From: JAHEZL01 sp046074525
Lineage (GTDB): Bacteria; Bacteroidota; Bacteroidia; Flavobacteriales_C; GCA-002722245
Reading direction: 5' to 3'
DNA: 64,000 bases
Assembly: GCA_046074525.1 (NCBI GenBank)
Contig: JBJTOK010000010.1
Location: 62,001 to 126,000, forward strand
A program made the position numbers and the translations under genes. Below the pieces are notes generated by a model, which ran no database searches, was not told the origin of the DNA, and saw nothing but the letters and a program-made list of their open reading frames with translations. Positions within the stretch are counted from its first letter, which is position 1. Every line of letters begins with the position of its first letter. This document shows positions 24,402-33,661 of this stretch, in pieces.

Positions 24402-26808
24402 GGATCACTTAAGAAAAAGATCTACTACTACTTTTCTTACCATAAACGGCAATCTCAAAAAAGCCGTATCAATATTTTTATATCTATACACATTTAATTT
24501 ACTGGCTAGCGGAAATGCAGATGTAACCATTCAGGGAAGTTCAGGTAATGGATCATGGTCTTATGCCGCTAACTTATACACATGGACACCCGACGCCAAT
24601 AGTTCTACAGTAAACGTAGCCGATATTACCGCTTGTTTGCTAGGATCCAATACCGCACTGGGAGGCAATACCGCATTAAACTCACAAACCAATGGTGCTC
24701 ATAGCGTCACTATACTAACTGCATGTAGTGGTGCTGGAAGTCAAACAGGAAATGTAGTACATAATAGTGCTCTTACTGCCGCAACCACAAGTTCAACACA
24801 ATTTACTTTCACTATTACTGCCGCTGGAAGCATTACCATAAACAACATAATGAACTTTACTCCTGCATCTAATAGCGCTGCAGGATATCCAGCAACAAAT
24901 ATTGTTTTTACTGCCCCCTCGGGAATCACCACCAATCAAGGCATTACTTCTGTGGGAGGAACAAGTACTGGCGCTGCTGTTGCCGGAGGTGTAGGAGGAA
25001 ATTTCACTTGTACAGCATCGGGAGGAGCCGTATCGATAGCTAATGCAGTAACAGTAACAGGCGGAACAGGCGGAACAGGTGGTGGTGCAGGAGTTGGGGG
25101 AGCTGGAGGAACAATTAGTATTACCGGAACAAGCGTTTCTGTAACTCAAACGGTTTATTCATACGGTGGACAAGGTAGTGACACCGGCGCAGGGGGTGTA
25201 GGAGGAACCATCACTATTACCTCTACATCCACTACAGTTTCTATAGGAAATATTATTTCAAATTCGGGCGGCACAGGCGCTACAACAGGTGTAGGAGGAG
25301 ACGGCGGACCTATCACCATTACTTCAGCTACAACATTATCTGTTTCGCAACCTATGACTACTTCTGGTGGAAATTCAGGCACAGGAAACGGAGGGAATGG
25401 AGGCGCCGTTAACCTTACGACTCAAGGTGGTGCACTAACAATTTCACATGCAGTAACATCAAATGGAGGAAATCCAGGAGGCGGCTCAAATAAAAACGGA
25501 GGGAATGGAGGCGCTATTTCATTAACTTCAAGCAGCACCGTAAATATATCTCAAGCAATGTATTCTAATGGAGGAACACCAACAGGTTCGGGAACTTCGA
25601 ATGGAGGAAACATTACTATTTCTGCTCCGGGCGGTATTACTTTATCAAATATTATTCAAAGTACGGGTACCACAGCCGGAGGAACTTTAACTCTTGACGA
25701 TGGTAACACATCTATTACTTCAGGAGGTGTAAATGATGGACAATCAGGCGGCAGTTATTTTCAAGTTGGCGCAGTAACAAAAACAGGAAGCGGTAATTTC
25801 AAATTAGCACACCCAAGTAATTCATGGACAGGCGCAACAACTATTACAGCAGGCAAATTAACCCTAGGCGCAACAGCAGTAATTCCTGATGCTAGTCAGC
25901 TTAATTTTAATGGAGGCCGACTAGTAATGGGTGCCTACAACGAAACTGTTGGCACAATTAAAATAAGCTCGTATTCAATCTTAGATTTACCCGCAGGAAA
26001 CTATACTTTAACTGCCTCTGCGAGCAATGGAATAACTTGGACTACCGGACAAAAATTAGGAATCAATTATTGGGGAGATGTAGGCAACAATTACAACGGC
26101 ACAGCAGCAGGAGGATCAGACCCTAAAATATACACAGGATCTAGTGCCGAGTTGGACGCCACGCATTTGGCCGCTATTTATTTCAGAAGAACTTCTAACG
26201 GATTAACTTATACCGCAACACAATTGGCTTCAGGCGAAATAGTACCCACAGCAACTTTACCAATTGAATTGATTTCTTTTAATGCCAAGAAAAATACTAA
26301 CCACGTTGATATTACTTGGGAAACTGCATCTGAAATCAACAGCGATTATTTTCAAATTTATCGCGCAAACACCAATATGCAATGGGAAAAAATTGGAGAA
26401 ATAAATGCGGCAGGAACAAGCCATCATTTACTTCATTATTGCTTCGTAGATCATTTACCAAACTCAGAAATCAATTACTATCAACTGAAAGAAATTGACT
26501 TTGATGGCACTCAACAAGAGTCGAAAATTGTATTTGTAAACTTTAGCAATCCTCTTTTTTTAACAACTTACCCAAATCCCACAAATAGCTCCACCACCAT
26601 TAATTTTTACTCCGAAAAAGAAGAATCCTATTATTTAAAAGGCGTAAATGCGATTGGCGAAGAAATTTTTTATAAAAAAATTTCAGGAATGTTGGGAGAA
26701 AATCGCATTTATGTTCCGTTGGAACAGCTTTCAACAGGAATATATTCCTTTTTATTGTATCAAAACAATGAGTTGCTTACCGCCACTAAGGTTTTTAAAA
26801 AACAATAA
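24397..26808 (+). CDS. T9SS cargo protein, Gly/Thr-rich beta-helix, start codon displaced by IS
   Basis: An 803-codon frame. The original ATG is at 23084 on the far side of the IS. The present frame opens at a TTG (24397) inside the IS terminal repeat, giving M-W-D-H-L-R-K. The signal region ends ~LLASGNADV. The N-terminal domain (TWTPDANSSTVN, TNGAHSVTI) leads into ~300 residues of Gly/Thr/Ser-rich repeats (GGNGGA, VGGAGGTI) likely to form a beta-helix. An autotransporter-associated beta-strand-like unit follows (SNSWTGATTITAGKLTLGA, ~475). A T9SS type A sorting domain closes the protein (~725-803; TYPNPTNSSTTINFY, STGIYSFLLY). It is probably a secreted surface protein or adhesin. Whether it is still expressed is uncertain because its promoter was separated. 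The gene at 26929 is a paralog. Confidence 0.85.
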   Translation: MWDHLRKRSTTTFLTINGNLKKAVSIFLYLYTFNLLASGNADVTIQGSSGNGSWSYAANLYTWTPDANSSTVNVADITACLLGSNTALGGNTALNSQTNGAHSVTILTACSGAGSQTGNVVHNSALTAATTSSTQFTFTITAAGSITINNIMNFTPASNSAAGYPATNIVFTAPSGITTNQGITSVGGTSTGAAVAGGVGGNFTCTASGGAVSIANAVTVTGGTGGTGGGAGVGGAGGTISITGTSVSVTQTVYSYGGQGSDTGAGGVGGTITITSTSTTVSIGNIISNSGGTGATTGVGGDGGPITITSATTLSVSQPMTTSGGNSGTGNGGNGGAVNLTTQGGALTISHAVTSNGGNPGGGSNKNGGNGGAISLTSSSTVNISQAMYSNGGTPTGSGTSNGGNITISAPGGITLSNIIQSTGTTAGGTLTLDDGNTSITSGGVNDGQSGGSYFQVGAVTKTGSGNFKLAHPSNSWTGATTITAGKLTLGATAVIPDASQLNFNGGRLVMGAYNETVGTIKISSYSILDLPAGNYTLTASASNGITWTTGQKLGINYWGDVGNNYNGTAAGGSDPKIYTGSSAELDATHLAAIYFRRTSNGLTYTATQLASGEIVPTATLPIELISFNAKKNTNHVDITWETASEINSDYFQIYRANTNMQWEKIGEINAAGTSHHLLHYCFVDHLPNSEINYYQLKEIDFDGTQQESKIVFVNFSNPLFLTTYPNPTNSSTTINFYSEKEESYYLKGVNAIGEEIFYKKISGMLGENRIYVPLEQLSTGIYSFLLYQNNELLTATKVFKKQ

Positions 26809-26928
26809 TCTTCAATTGAAACCACACCTCCAAGGTTTATCTTGACTGCTATTTTGTTTCCCACTATATTTAGCGAACTAATTTGTATTTATTTCCGTAG
26901 AACCACTAAGCATTAAATAATTAAACCT

Positions 26929-29334
26929 ATGACACAAATTAAAACTCATTTTCGTTTAATCGCTTCCTTCTGCATTTTATCTACTGGATATTTATTTGCA
27001 GGAAATGCCGATGTGGATATCAACACTGCCAGCGCTAATGGAGGGTGGACTTATGCTTCCTCAACCTATACATGGACTCCAAATGCCAATAGTTCCACAG
27101 TCAATTACACAGATATACAAGCCTGTCTTTTAGGAAGCAATACAGCTTTAGGAGGAAGCAATGCGCTAAACGCTCAAACAAACGGAGCGCATAGTGTTAC
27201 CATTATTACTACCTGTGGTGGCAATCAAACAGGAAATATAACCATATCTAATAGCATTACTGCCGCAGTCACAAGTACTTCAGCCATGACTTTTACTCTT
27301 ACTGCCGCAGGATCAATCACTATTAGCAACAGCATTAGCCTTACCCCTGCATCTAGTGGCGCAGCAAAATATCCCGGAGTTAATTTGGTTTTCACCGGCC
27401 CATCAGGCATTACTTTAAGCAATCCTGTTAATGTTAGCGGAGGCACATCAACCGCTTCGGCTACCGCCGGAAAAGGAGGTGATATAACTTTTAATTCATC
27501 AGGAGGCGGTGTAACTATCTCTAACGCATTAACTTCAAATGGTGGTATAGGCGGCATAGGGGGTGGACAAGGAGATGGTGGTGCTGGCGGCGCTATCTCC
27601 TTAACAGGAACTTTTGTTTCAACAGGAGCAGCTATTTCATGCACAGGGGGTGTTGGATCAGGTAGTGGTGATGGGGGGACTGGAGGGGCTGTAACACTTA
27701 CTGCCACCTCCACATACATTTCTGTTGGTAATACCATTACTACAACTGGGGGGGTTGGAGCCGGAGGCAATAACTCCGCAGGCTATGGTGATGGGGGTAA
27801 TGGGGGTAACATTACAATGACAGCAGTATCTTATCTTAATATTACCTACGCAATAAACGCTTCAGGGGCAACGGGAGCCGGTGGCGGTAATGGCGGTAAT
27901 GGCGGTGCTATTTCGGGCACCACCACCACAAGCTATGTCAATGCAGGAAATACAATCACCTCAAATGGAGGATCTTCAGGCGTAGGTGGCTCCAACCAAA
28001 GTGGCGGTAACGGAGGCACAGTAACATTTTCAGCGGGCGACTATTTCTCAAATGGAAGTGCAATGGCAGCTTCAGGGGGAACATCAACAGGAACAGGATC
28101 CTCAACAGGAGGAACATTCACTATCACAGGAACCGGGGGAGTAGGTATCCGAAATAACATCACCAGCCAAGGCTATGTTGGAGCATCAACAAATACCTCT
28201 TATTATGGTGCATTGATTATAGATGACGCCAATACAACTATAGGAGGTAATAATACCGGTTTTACTTCAGGATCATTGAGTGTTGCTTCTTTTGAGAAAA
28301 AAGGAGCCGGGGATTTTAAATTAACTCATACAGGAGCCGCATGGACGGGATACACTAAAATAACCGCGGGTAAATTAACTACAGGCGCAGCAAATGTTAT
28401 TCCTGATGCCAGTCAATTGTACTTTAACGGAGGAAGATTGGTAATGGGAAACTACAGCGAAACTGTAGGAACTATTATGATTAATAAATATTCGGTAATG
28501 GATTTACCTACCGGAAACTATACATTAACAGCATCGGCAAGTAATGGTGTTTCATGGACGGCCGGACAAAAATTAGGGATTAATTATTGGGGAGTTAGTG
28601 GAAATAATTACGATGGTACTGCAGCAGGAGGATCAGACCCAAAATTTAAAACCGGCGCAAGCGCCGAACTGGACGCAACACATTTAGCTGCCATTTATTT
28701 CAAAAGATCTTCCAACGGATCAACTTACACCGCCGTTCAATTGGCTTCAGGAGAAATAGTTCCTACTGGAACTTTACCAATAGAATTGGTATCATTTGAT
28801 GCAAAGAAAAACAATGACCAAATAGATATTACTTGGAGAACCGCATCTGAAATCAACAGCGAATACTTTGAAATTCTGAGAGCCATTAGCAATATGGAAT
28901 GGGAAAGTTTAGGAAAAGTAAACGCTGCAGGAAACAGCAATAAAATTATTGATTATAAATTCATTGATGCTTTCCCAGCCCCTGGATTAAACTATTATCA
29001 ATTGATAGAATACGATTTTGATGGGAAAAATCAAAAATCAAAAGTCGTTTCTGTTTCTAGTAACAATACCGTTGAAACAAAACTTACAGCCTTTCCAAAT
29101 CCAACTTCCGGCGCAACCACTTTTGATTTTTATTCGGAAAAAGGAGGAGTTTATTTTATGAAAGCTTTTACTCAAAGTGGCGATCAAATTTATTCAACAC
29201 GAATTTTTGGAATTCCAGGAGAAAACAGATTCAACTTGTCTTTATCTGATTATTCATCTGGAACTTACACTTTTCAACTTTGCGATGGTAACGAAAAAGC
29301 TTTAGCCACAACAAAAGTGATTAAGTTAGATTAG
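26929..29334 (+). CDS. T9SS cargo protein, Gly/Thr-rich beta-helix (tandem paralog)
   Basis: An 801-residue secreted protein paralogous to its upstream neighbour from end to end. The signal peptide is MTQIKTHFRLIASFCILSTG... ending near FAGNADV. It has the same opening domain (TWTPNANSSTVNYTDIQ), a Gly-rich repeat region with many GGNGGN/GDGG units, the block GKLTTGAANVIPDASQL, GGRLVMGNYSETVGTI and LGINYWG, then LPIELVSFDAKKN and a T9SS sorting domain (AFPNPTSGATTFDFY, SSGTYTFQL). It is likely exported by Sec and then T9SS to the surface. The 120-bp spacer after the first gene leaves room for its own promoter. The stop overlaps the polA stop on the other strand. Confidence 0.88.
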   Translation: MTQIKTHFRLIASFCILSTGYLFAGNADVDINTASANGGWTYASSTYTWTPNANSSTVNYTDIQACLLGSNTALGGSNALNAQTNGAHSVTIITTCGGNQTGNITISNSITAAVTSTSAMTFTLTAAGSITISNSISLTPASSGAAKYPGVNLVFTGPSGITLSNPVNVSGGTSTASATAGKGGDITFNSSGGGVTISNALTSNGGIGGIGGGQGDGGAGGAISLTGTFVSTGAAISCTGGVGSGSGDGGTGGAVTLTATSTYISVGNTITTTGGVGAGGNNSAGYGDGGNGGNITMTAVSYLNITYAINASGATGAGGGNGGNGGAISGTTTTSYVNAGNTITSNGGSSGVGGSNQSGGNGGTVTFSAGDYFSNGSAMAASGGTSTGTGSSTGGTFTITGTGGVGIRNNITSQGYVGASTNTSYYGALIIDDANTTIGGNNTGFTSGSLSVASFEKKGAGDFKLTHTGAAWTGYTKITAGKLTTGAANVIPDASQLYFNGGRLVMGNYSETVGTIMINKYSVMDLPTGNYTLTASASNGVSWTAGQKLGINYWGVSGNNYDGTAAGGSDPKFKTGASAELDATHLAAIYFKRSSNGSTYTAVQLASGEIVPTGTLPIELVSFDAKKNNDQIDITWRTASEINSEYFEILRAISNMEWESLGKVNAAGNSNKIIDYKFIDAFPAPGLNYYQLIEYDFDGKNQKSKVVSVSSNNTVETKLTAFPNPTSGATTFDFYSEKGGVYFMKAFTQSGDQIYSTRIFGIPGENRFNLSLSDYSSGTYTFQLCDGNEKALATTKVIKLD

Positions 29335-32135
29335 TGTGCCTCTAACCAGTTTTTTCCTGTGCTCATCTCTACTTCTAAAGGAACACGGGTTTTCACTGCG
29401 TTTTCCATTCCTCGTTTAACAATTGGCTTTAACACATCCACTTCGTTCATCGGACAAGTAAAAACCAACTCATCATGCACTTGTAAAACCATTTTCGTCT
29501 TGAGCGTTGTTTTATCAAGCTCCCTCTGAATATCAATCATTGCTTTCTTGATAATATCGGCAGCAGAGCCCTGAATCGGCGCATTAATGGCATTTCGCTC
29601 GGCATAACCACGCACAACAGCATTCGCCGAATTGATGTCGCGCAAATAGCGTCGGCGTCCCATCAATGTGGTAACATATCCATTCTTTTTTGCATTGTCG
29701 ACACTTTCATCCATGTACTGGCGGATGCGCGGATATTTAGCGAAATAATTATCAATGATTTCCTTCGATTCGGTGCGGGAAATATTAAGTCGCTGCGCGA
29801 GTCCGAAAGCAGAAATCCCATAGATGATCCCGAAGTTTACCATTTTTGCTTTGCTTCGCATGGTACGATCAACCTGATCAATAGGAACGTTGAAAACCTT
29901 GGCGGCAGTAGCAGAGTGAATATCCTGTCCGCTTTGGAAAGCAGCAATCATATCTTCATCACCACTTAATTCGGCAATCAAACGCAATTCCACCTGCGAA
30001 TAATCAGCAGAAAGTAAAACGTGATTCTCTGCATTAGGAATGAAAGCGCGACGCACCTCTCTTCCGCGTTCAGTTTTGATAGGAATATTCTGCAAATTGG
30101 GATTTACTGAACTGAGACGGCCTGTAGCAGCTACAGCCTGATTGTATGTGGTATGGATCTTTCCTGTTTCCTTATTTACAATTTCAGGAAGAGTATCTAC
30201 ATAAGTTGATTTCAATTTGATCAATCCTCGATAATCCAGAATAAGTTGCACAATTGGATGCTTGTCGATGAGCTTTTGCAAAACCTCCTCCGACGTTGCA
30301 TACTGACCCGTTTTGGTTTTTTTTGCCTTCTCGTCAATCTTCAGAATCTCGAATAAAATATCCCCCAACTGTTTCGGAGAATTGATATTGAAATTCATTC
30401 CTGCAGCAACATAAATCTGCTTTTCAATTTCAACAAGCTCATTCAATAACTCACCAGAATACTCTTTCAGCGCAGGAATATCAATTTTGATTCCTTCCAT
30501 CTCCATCTTTGAGAGCACATGCACCAAAGGCATTTCCACTTCTTCAAATAATTTTTGCGCATCTTTCAGAAGTGGTTCCAGCTGACCTTTCAACTGATAT
30601 GTAACATCAGCATCTTCAGCAGCATATTCGGTGAGTTTATCCAGTTCAACCGAACGCATGCCCAGTTGGTTTTTTCCTCTTTTACCGATGAGCGCTTCAA
30701 TGGACACTGGTTTGTAGCCCAGATAGGTTTCGGAGAGATAATCCATGTTATGTCGCATATCAGGTTCTATCAGATAATGCGCAAGCATAGTGTCAAATAA
30801 TTTCCCCTTTACTTCAATGCCATATTGCATCAGCACATTGATATCATACTTGATGTTCTGACCGATTTTAGCGATGCTTTCATTTTCAAAAAGGCCTTTG
30901 AATTTTAACACGCGACTTTTCCCCTCTTCGCCTTCAGGAAGATGTACATACCAGGCTTTATGCTCCTGGAAAGAGAATGACAAACCTATTGCTTCAGCAA
31001 CATGCGAATCAATTCCTGTTGTTTCACTATCGAAACAAATTTCCTTTTGGGCGCTTAAAATCTCAAGAAGTTTGGAAATATCTTCATCGCTGTTCACGAG
31101 GATATATTCATGCGGGACGTCAGCCACAGTTTTGTAATGTACCGGAGCTTCTACTTCAACAATCTCCTCTTCAACAGAGACTGCAAACATATCCATTTGC
31201 GCACTTGCAGGTGCAGCAGTTTTTGGGGCTGTTACAGGCGCAGGTGTAGCAGCAGACTGACCGCCTAAGATGCGTTGGGCGAGCGTGCGGAATTCGAGTT
31301 CATTGAACAACTCAGTAATTTTTTCTTTATCGTGTTCCTGAAATTTCAATTCTTCGGTTGTAAAATCTATCGGCACATTTAATTCAATAGTCGCTAATTT
31401 CTTAGAAAGCAAGCCCTGCTCAGCAAACTGAATTACATTTTCTTTTTGCTTCCCCTTCAACTCATGAGAATTAGCGATAAGTCCTTCCACACTGTGGTAT
31501 TTCGCTATCAGCGCTTTGGAGGTTTTTTCCCCAATGCCAGGAATCCCCGGAATATTATCGGCAGAATCTCCCCACAAACCAAGAATGTCGATCACCTGTT
31601 CAACCCGCTGAACTTCAAATTTGGCGCACACTTCCTTAATACCCCACACCTCAGCAGCATTACCGCTTTTGGCCGGACGGTACAACAAAATATTTTCTGT
31701 TACAAGTTGTGCGAAATCTTTATCGGGTGTCATCATGTAAGTAGTGTAACCTTCTTTCTCGGCGCGTTTGGCAAGCGTTCCGATGACGTCATCTGCTTCA
31801 TAATTATCCACCACTACAGCGCGAATATTGAATGCCTCTGCCAGTTTATACACATAAGGAATAGCTTTCTTGATGTCTTCCGGCGTTTCATCACGATGCG
31901 CCTTGTAAGCCGGATAAATATCTTCACGGAAATTTTTCCCCTTCGGATCAAAAACAATGGCAATATGCGACGGTTTTTCTTTGTTTAAAATTTCAAGAAG
32001 AGTATTGGTAAATCCCAGCATCACGGAAGTATTCAAACCTTTTGAATTGTAACGCTGACTAGCACCAAATGCAAAATACGATCGGAAAATAATCGCAAAG
32101 GCATCTATGAGGAAGAGTTTTTTTTCTGAAGACAT
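29331..32135 (-). CDS. polA: DNA polymerase I
   Basis: A 934-residue polymerase for Okazaki-fragment maturation and repair. It has a 5'-nuclease domain (residues ~1-260; LFLIDAFAIIFRSYFAF, IPGIPGIGEKTSKALI), a 3'-5' exonuclease domain with its metal-binding residues retained (CFDSETTGID, NIKYDINVL, YAAEDADVTYQL), and a polymerase domain with motif A LLSADYSQVELR, motif B RSKAKMVNFGIIYGIS and motif C LQVHDELVF. An Ala/Pro-rich linker separates the first two domains. I start at the ATG at 32135; a TTG three codons upstream is in frame but unneeded. The stop codon overlaps that of the convergent T9SS gene. Confidence 0.97.
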   Translation of the reverse strand: MSSEKKLFLIDAFAIIFRSYFAFGASQRYNSKGLNTSVMLGFTNTLLEILNKEKPSHIAIVFDPKGKNFREDIYPAYKAHRDETPEDIKKAIPYVYKLAEAFNIRAVVVDNYEADDVIGTLAKRAEKEGYTTYMMTPDKDFAQLVTENILLYRPAKSGNAAEVWGIKEVCAKFEVQRVEQVIDILGLWGDSADNIPGIPGIGEKTSKALIAKYHSVEGLIANSHELKGKQKENVIQFAEQGLLSKKLATIELNVPIDFTTEELKFQEHDKEKITELFNELEFRTLAQRILGGQSAATPAPVTAPKTAAPASAQMDMFAVSVEEEIVEVEAPVHYKTVADVPHEYILVNSDEDISKLLEILSAQKEICFDSETTGIDSHVAEAIGLSFSFQEHKAWYVHLPEGEEGKSRVLKFKGLFENESIAKIGQNIKYDINVLMQYGIEVKGKLFDTMLAHYLIEPDMRHNMDYLSETYLGYKPVSIEALIGKRGKNQLGMRSVELDKLTEYAAEDADVTYQLKGQLEPLLKDAQKLFEEVEMPLVHVLSKMEMEGIKIDIPALKEYSGELLNELVEIEKQIYVAAGMNFNINSPKQLGDILFEILKIDEKAKKTKTGQYATSEEVLQKLIDKHPIVQLILDYRGLIKLKSTYVDTLPEIVNKETGKIHTTYNQAVAATGRLSSVNPNLQNIPIKTERGREVRRAFIPNAENHVLLSADYSQVELRLIAELSGDEDMIAAFQSGQDIHSATAAKVFNVPIDQVDRTMRSKAKMVNFGIIYGISAFGLAQRLNISRTESKEIIDNYFAKYPRIRQYMDESVDNAKKNGYVTTLMGRRRYLRDINSANAVVRGYAERNAINAPIQGSAADIIKKAMIDIQRELDKTTLKTKMVLQVHDELVFTCPMNEVDVLKPIVKRGMENAVKTRVPLEVEMSTGKNWLEAH

Positions 32136-32220
32136 GGCTGACAAATTTCAGCCTTAAAAATAGACTTTTTTAAGCACTATCTCTGCACAAACATCTATTA
32201 AGAAAATGAAATATTTCTCC

Positions 32221-32595
32221 TTATTTTTTAAGCAAGTCGCGGATCTCCGTCAATAAAATTTCCTCCTTGCTTGGCGCAGGCGGTGGAGCAGGAGTACTTT
32301 CTTCTTTTTTCTTGGCTGCATTCATTCCCTTAATCACTAAAAACAAGACAAAGGCCACGAGAATAAAATCAATCAAAGTCGATAAAAAAACACCATACTT
32401 TACCGAACCAAAAGCCGTAAGATCCCTGATATCGTTAAGATGTGCGCTTTCTAACAACGGCTGCAACAACAATGGAGTGATGATATCACCGATAAACGAC
32501 GACACTATCTTCCCAAAGGCCGCACCAATAATCACGGCAACAGCCAGTTCAACAACATTTCCCTTCATTGCAAATTGCTTGAATTCTTTCATCAT
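32221..32595 (-). CDS. mscL: Large-conductance mechanosensitive channel MscL
   Basis: About 124 residues forming a pentameric inner-membrane channel that opens under extreme turgor to release solutes. The N-terminal amphipathic helix MMKEFKQFAMKGNVVELAV and first transmembrane helix VAVIIGAAFGKIVSSFIGDI are canonical. The second helix is VFLSTLIDFILVAFVLFLVI, and the C-terminal helical bundle ends in EEILLTEIRDLLKK. A Pro-rich linker (STPAPPPAPS) is typical. I chose 32595 to match the family start; 32601 is also in frame. The gene follows the QC-like gene by a short gap and may share its transcript. Confidence 0.96.
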   Translation of the reverse strand: MMKEFKQFAMKGNVVELAVAVIIGAAFGKIVSSFIGDIITPLLLQPLLESAHLNDIRDLTAFGSVKYGVFLSTLIDFILVAFVLFLVIKGMNAAKKKEESTPAPPPAPSKEEILLTEIRDLLKK

Positions 32596-32613
32596 ACTCA
32601 TAAAACTTATTTT

Positions 32614-33582
32614 TTATTCGGTGTATAAAACGTAAAGTAAAGTTTGTCCAACAGCCTTAAGCGTTTGCGGACTTATATTTTTCAAATTATCATCATGTCG
32701 GTGCCAGGTTCTGGCAAAACCTGCTGAGCGATCAATAATATCGATGCAGGGAATATTGGTATACTGGTACACATAAGCATGATCATCAGTAATTGCTGAA
32801 GTTTCTTCAAAAGCAAAATACTGACCGAAATTCAATCCATGTGCGGAGCGCCATACCTTATCCAGAACATTTCTCCCTGTTTGCAGGGACAAGCCTTCGT
32901 AGGTAAATTTCGCATTCGCATCTCCTACCATATCAAGGTTGATTCCATATATCGGTTTTACAGGCAAAGGGAAATTTTTAGCCCAGTACTGTGAGCCCAG
33001 ACAATAAGAATCTTTATGCTCAGGCTTACCATAATCTTCGGCATCAAACAAAACAAAATCGACACCTACATTTAATTTTTTCTCTTTCGACAAAACCCTT
33101 GCTAACTCAAGAATAACAGCCACTCCGCTTCCTCCATCATTAGCGGCATCAAAAGTTTTATCAGGATTCACCTCGTCTTCATCGGCCCAGGGACGTGAAT
33201 CCCAATGCGCCGATATCATAATTCGCTTTGTCTTTTCGGGTTGATAACGCGCAGTAATATTATTGAAACTCAAAACTTTTCCGTCATATGCCTTTACACT
33301 TCCCTTTTGTTGCAAAACCTCAAGGCCACAACTTTCCAGATGTTTGATCAGAAAAGCAGCAGAGGCATCATGTGCTTTTGAATTGGGGATGCGGGGACCA
33401 AAATCCACTTGTTTTTTTACATAGGCAAAAGCTGAATCTGCAGAAAATTCAGGAACAGATATTTTCACTTCAGGCTGTTCAAACGGCGGATTAACGGGTG
33501 TTTCCGGACCACAAGAGCAAAAAAACAAAACAACGAAAACCACGAATTTCAATGCTTTGAAAAGCAACAGCTTTTTCATCAT
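32614..33582 (-). CDS. Glutaminyl-peptide cyclotransferase-like M28-family lipoprotein
   Basis: A ~322-residue zinc hydrolase-fold protein. The MMKKLLLFKALKFVV start gives a lipoprotein signal (VLFFCSCG). A longer frame to 33672 overlaps cysS by 11 bp and would add 30 residues before the signal, so I reject it. The core shows AHWDSRPWAD, AANDGGSGVAVILELAR, LFDAEDYG, SAITDDHAYVYQ and a late WHRHDDN. This order and the DDH and WHxxDD motifs match secretory glutaminyl cyclases more closely than aminopeptidases. QC converts N-terminal Gln of exported proteins to pyroglutamate. Many exported proteins in this window are predicted to start with Gln after signal cleavage. An M28 peptidase remains the alternative. 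Confidence 0.8.
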   Translation of the reverse strand: MMKKLLLFKALKFVVFVVLFFCSCGPETPVNPPFEQPEVKISVPEFSADSAFAYVKKQVDFGPRIPNSKAHDASAAFLIKHLESCGLEVLQQKGSVKAYDGKVLSFNNITARYQPEKTKRIMISAHWDSRPWADEDEVNPDKTFDAANDGGSGVAVILELARVLSKEKKLNVGVDFVLFDAEDYGKPEHKDSYCLGSQYWAKNFPLPVKPIYGINLDMVGDANAKFTYEGLSLQTGRNVLDKVWRSAHGLNFGQYFAFEETSAITDDHAYVYQYTNIPCIDIIDRSAGFARTWHRHDDNLKNISPQTLKAVGQTLLYVLYTE

Positions 33583-33661
33583 ATTGCCCTCGCCGCTCCT
33601 TCTTTGTTCTATTTCCGACTTCTGGAAAAAGGACATTGCCTCTTCCATCCAATCATTTTTA

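Noticed and set aside
27225..27770. 181-residue Pro-rich open frame antisense to the second T9SS gene
   Set aside because: It is the complement of Gly/Thr-rich codons (GGN/ACN read as proline and valine). It has no signal or domain and mirrors the beta-helix repeats exactly.
31446..31988. 180-residue open frame antisense to polA
   Set aside because: It covers the conserved 5'-nuclease domain of polA in reverse and has no features of its own.
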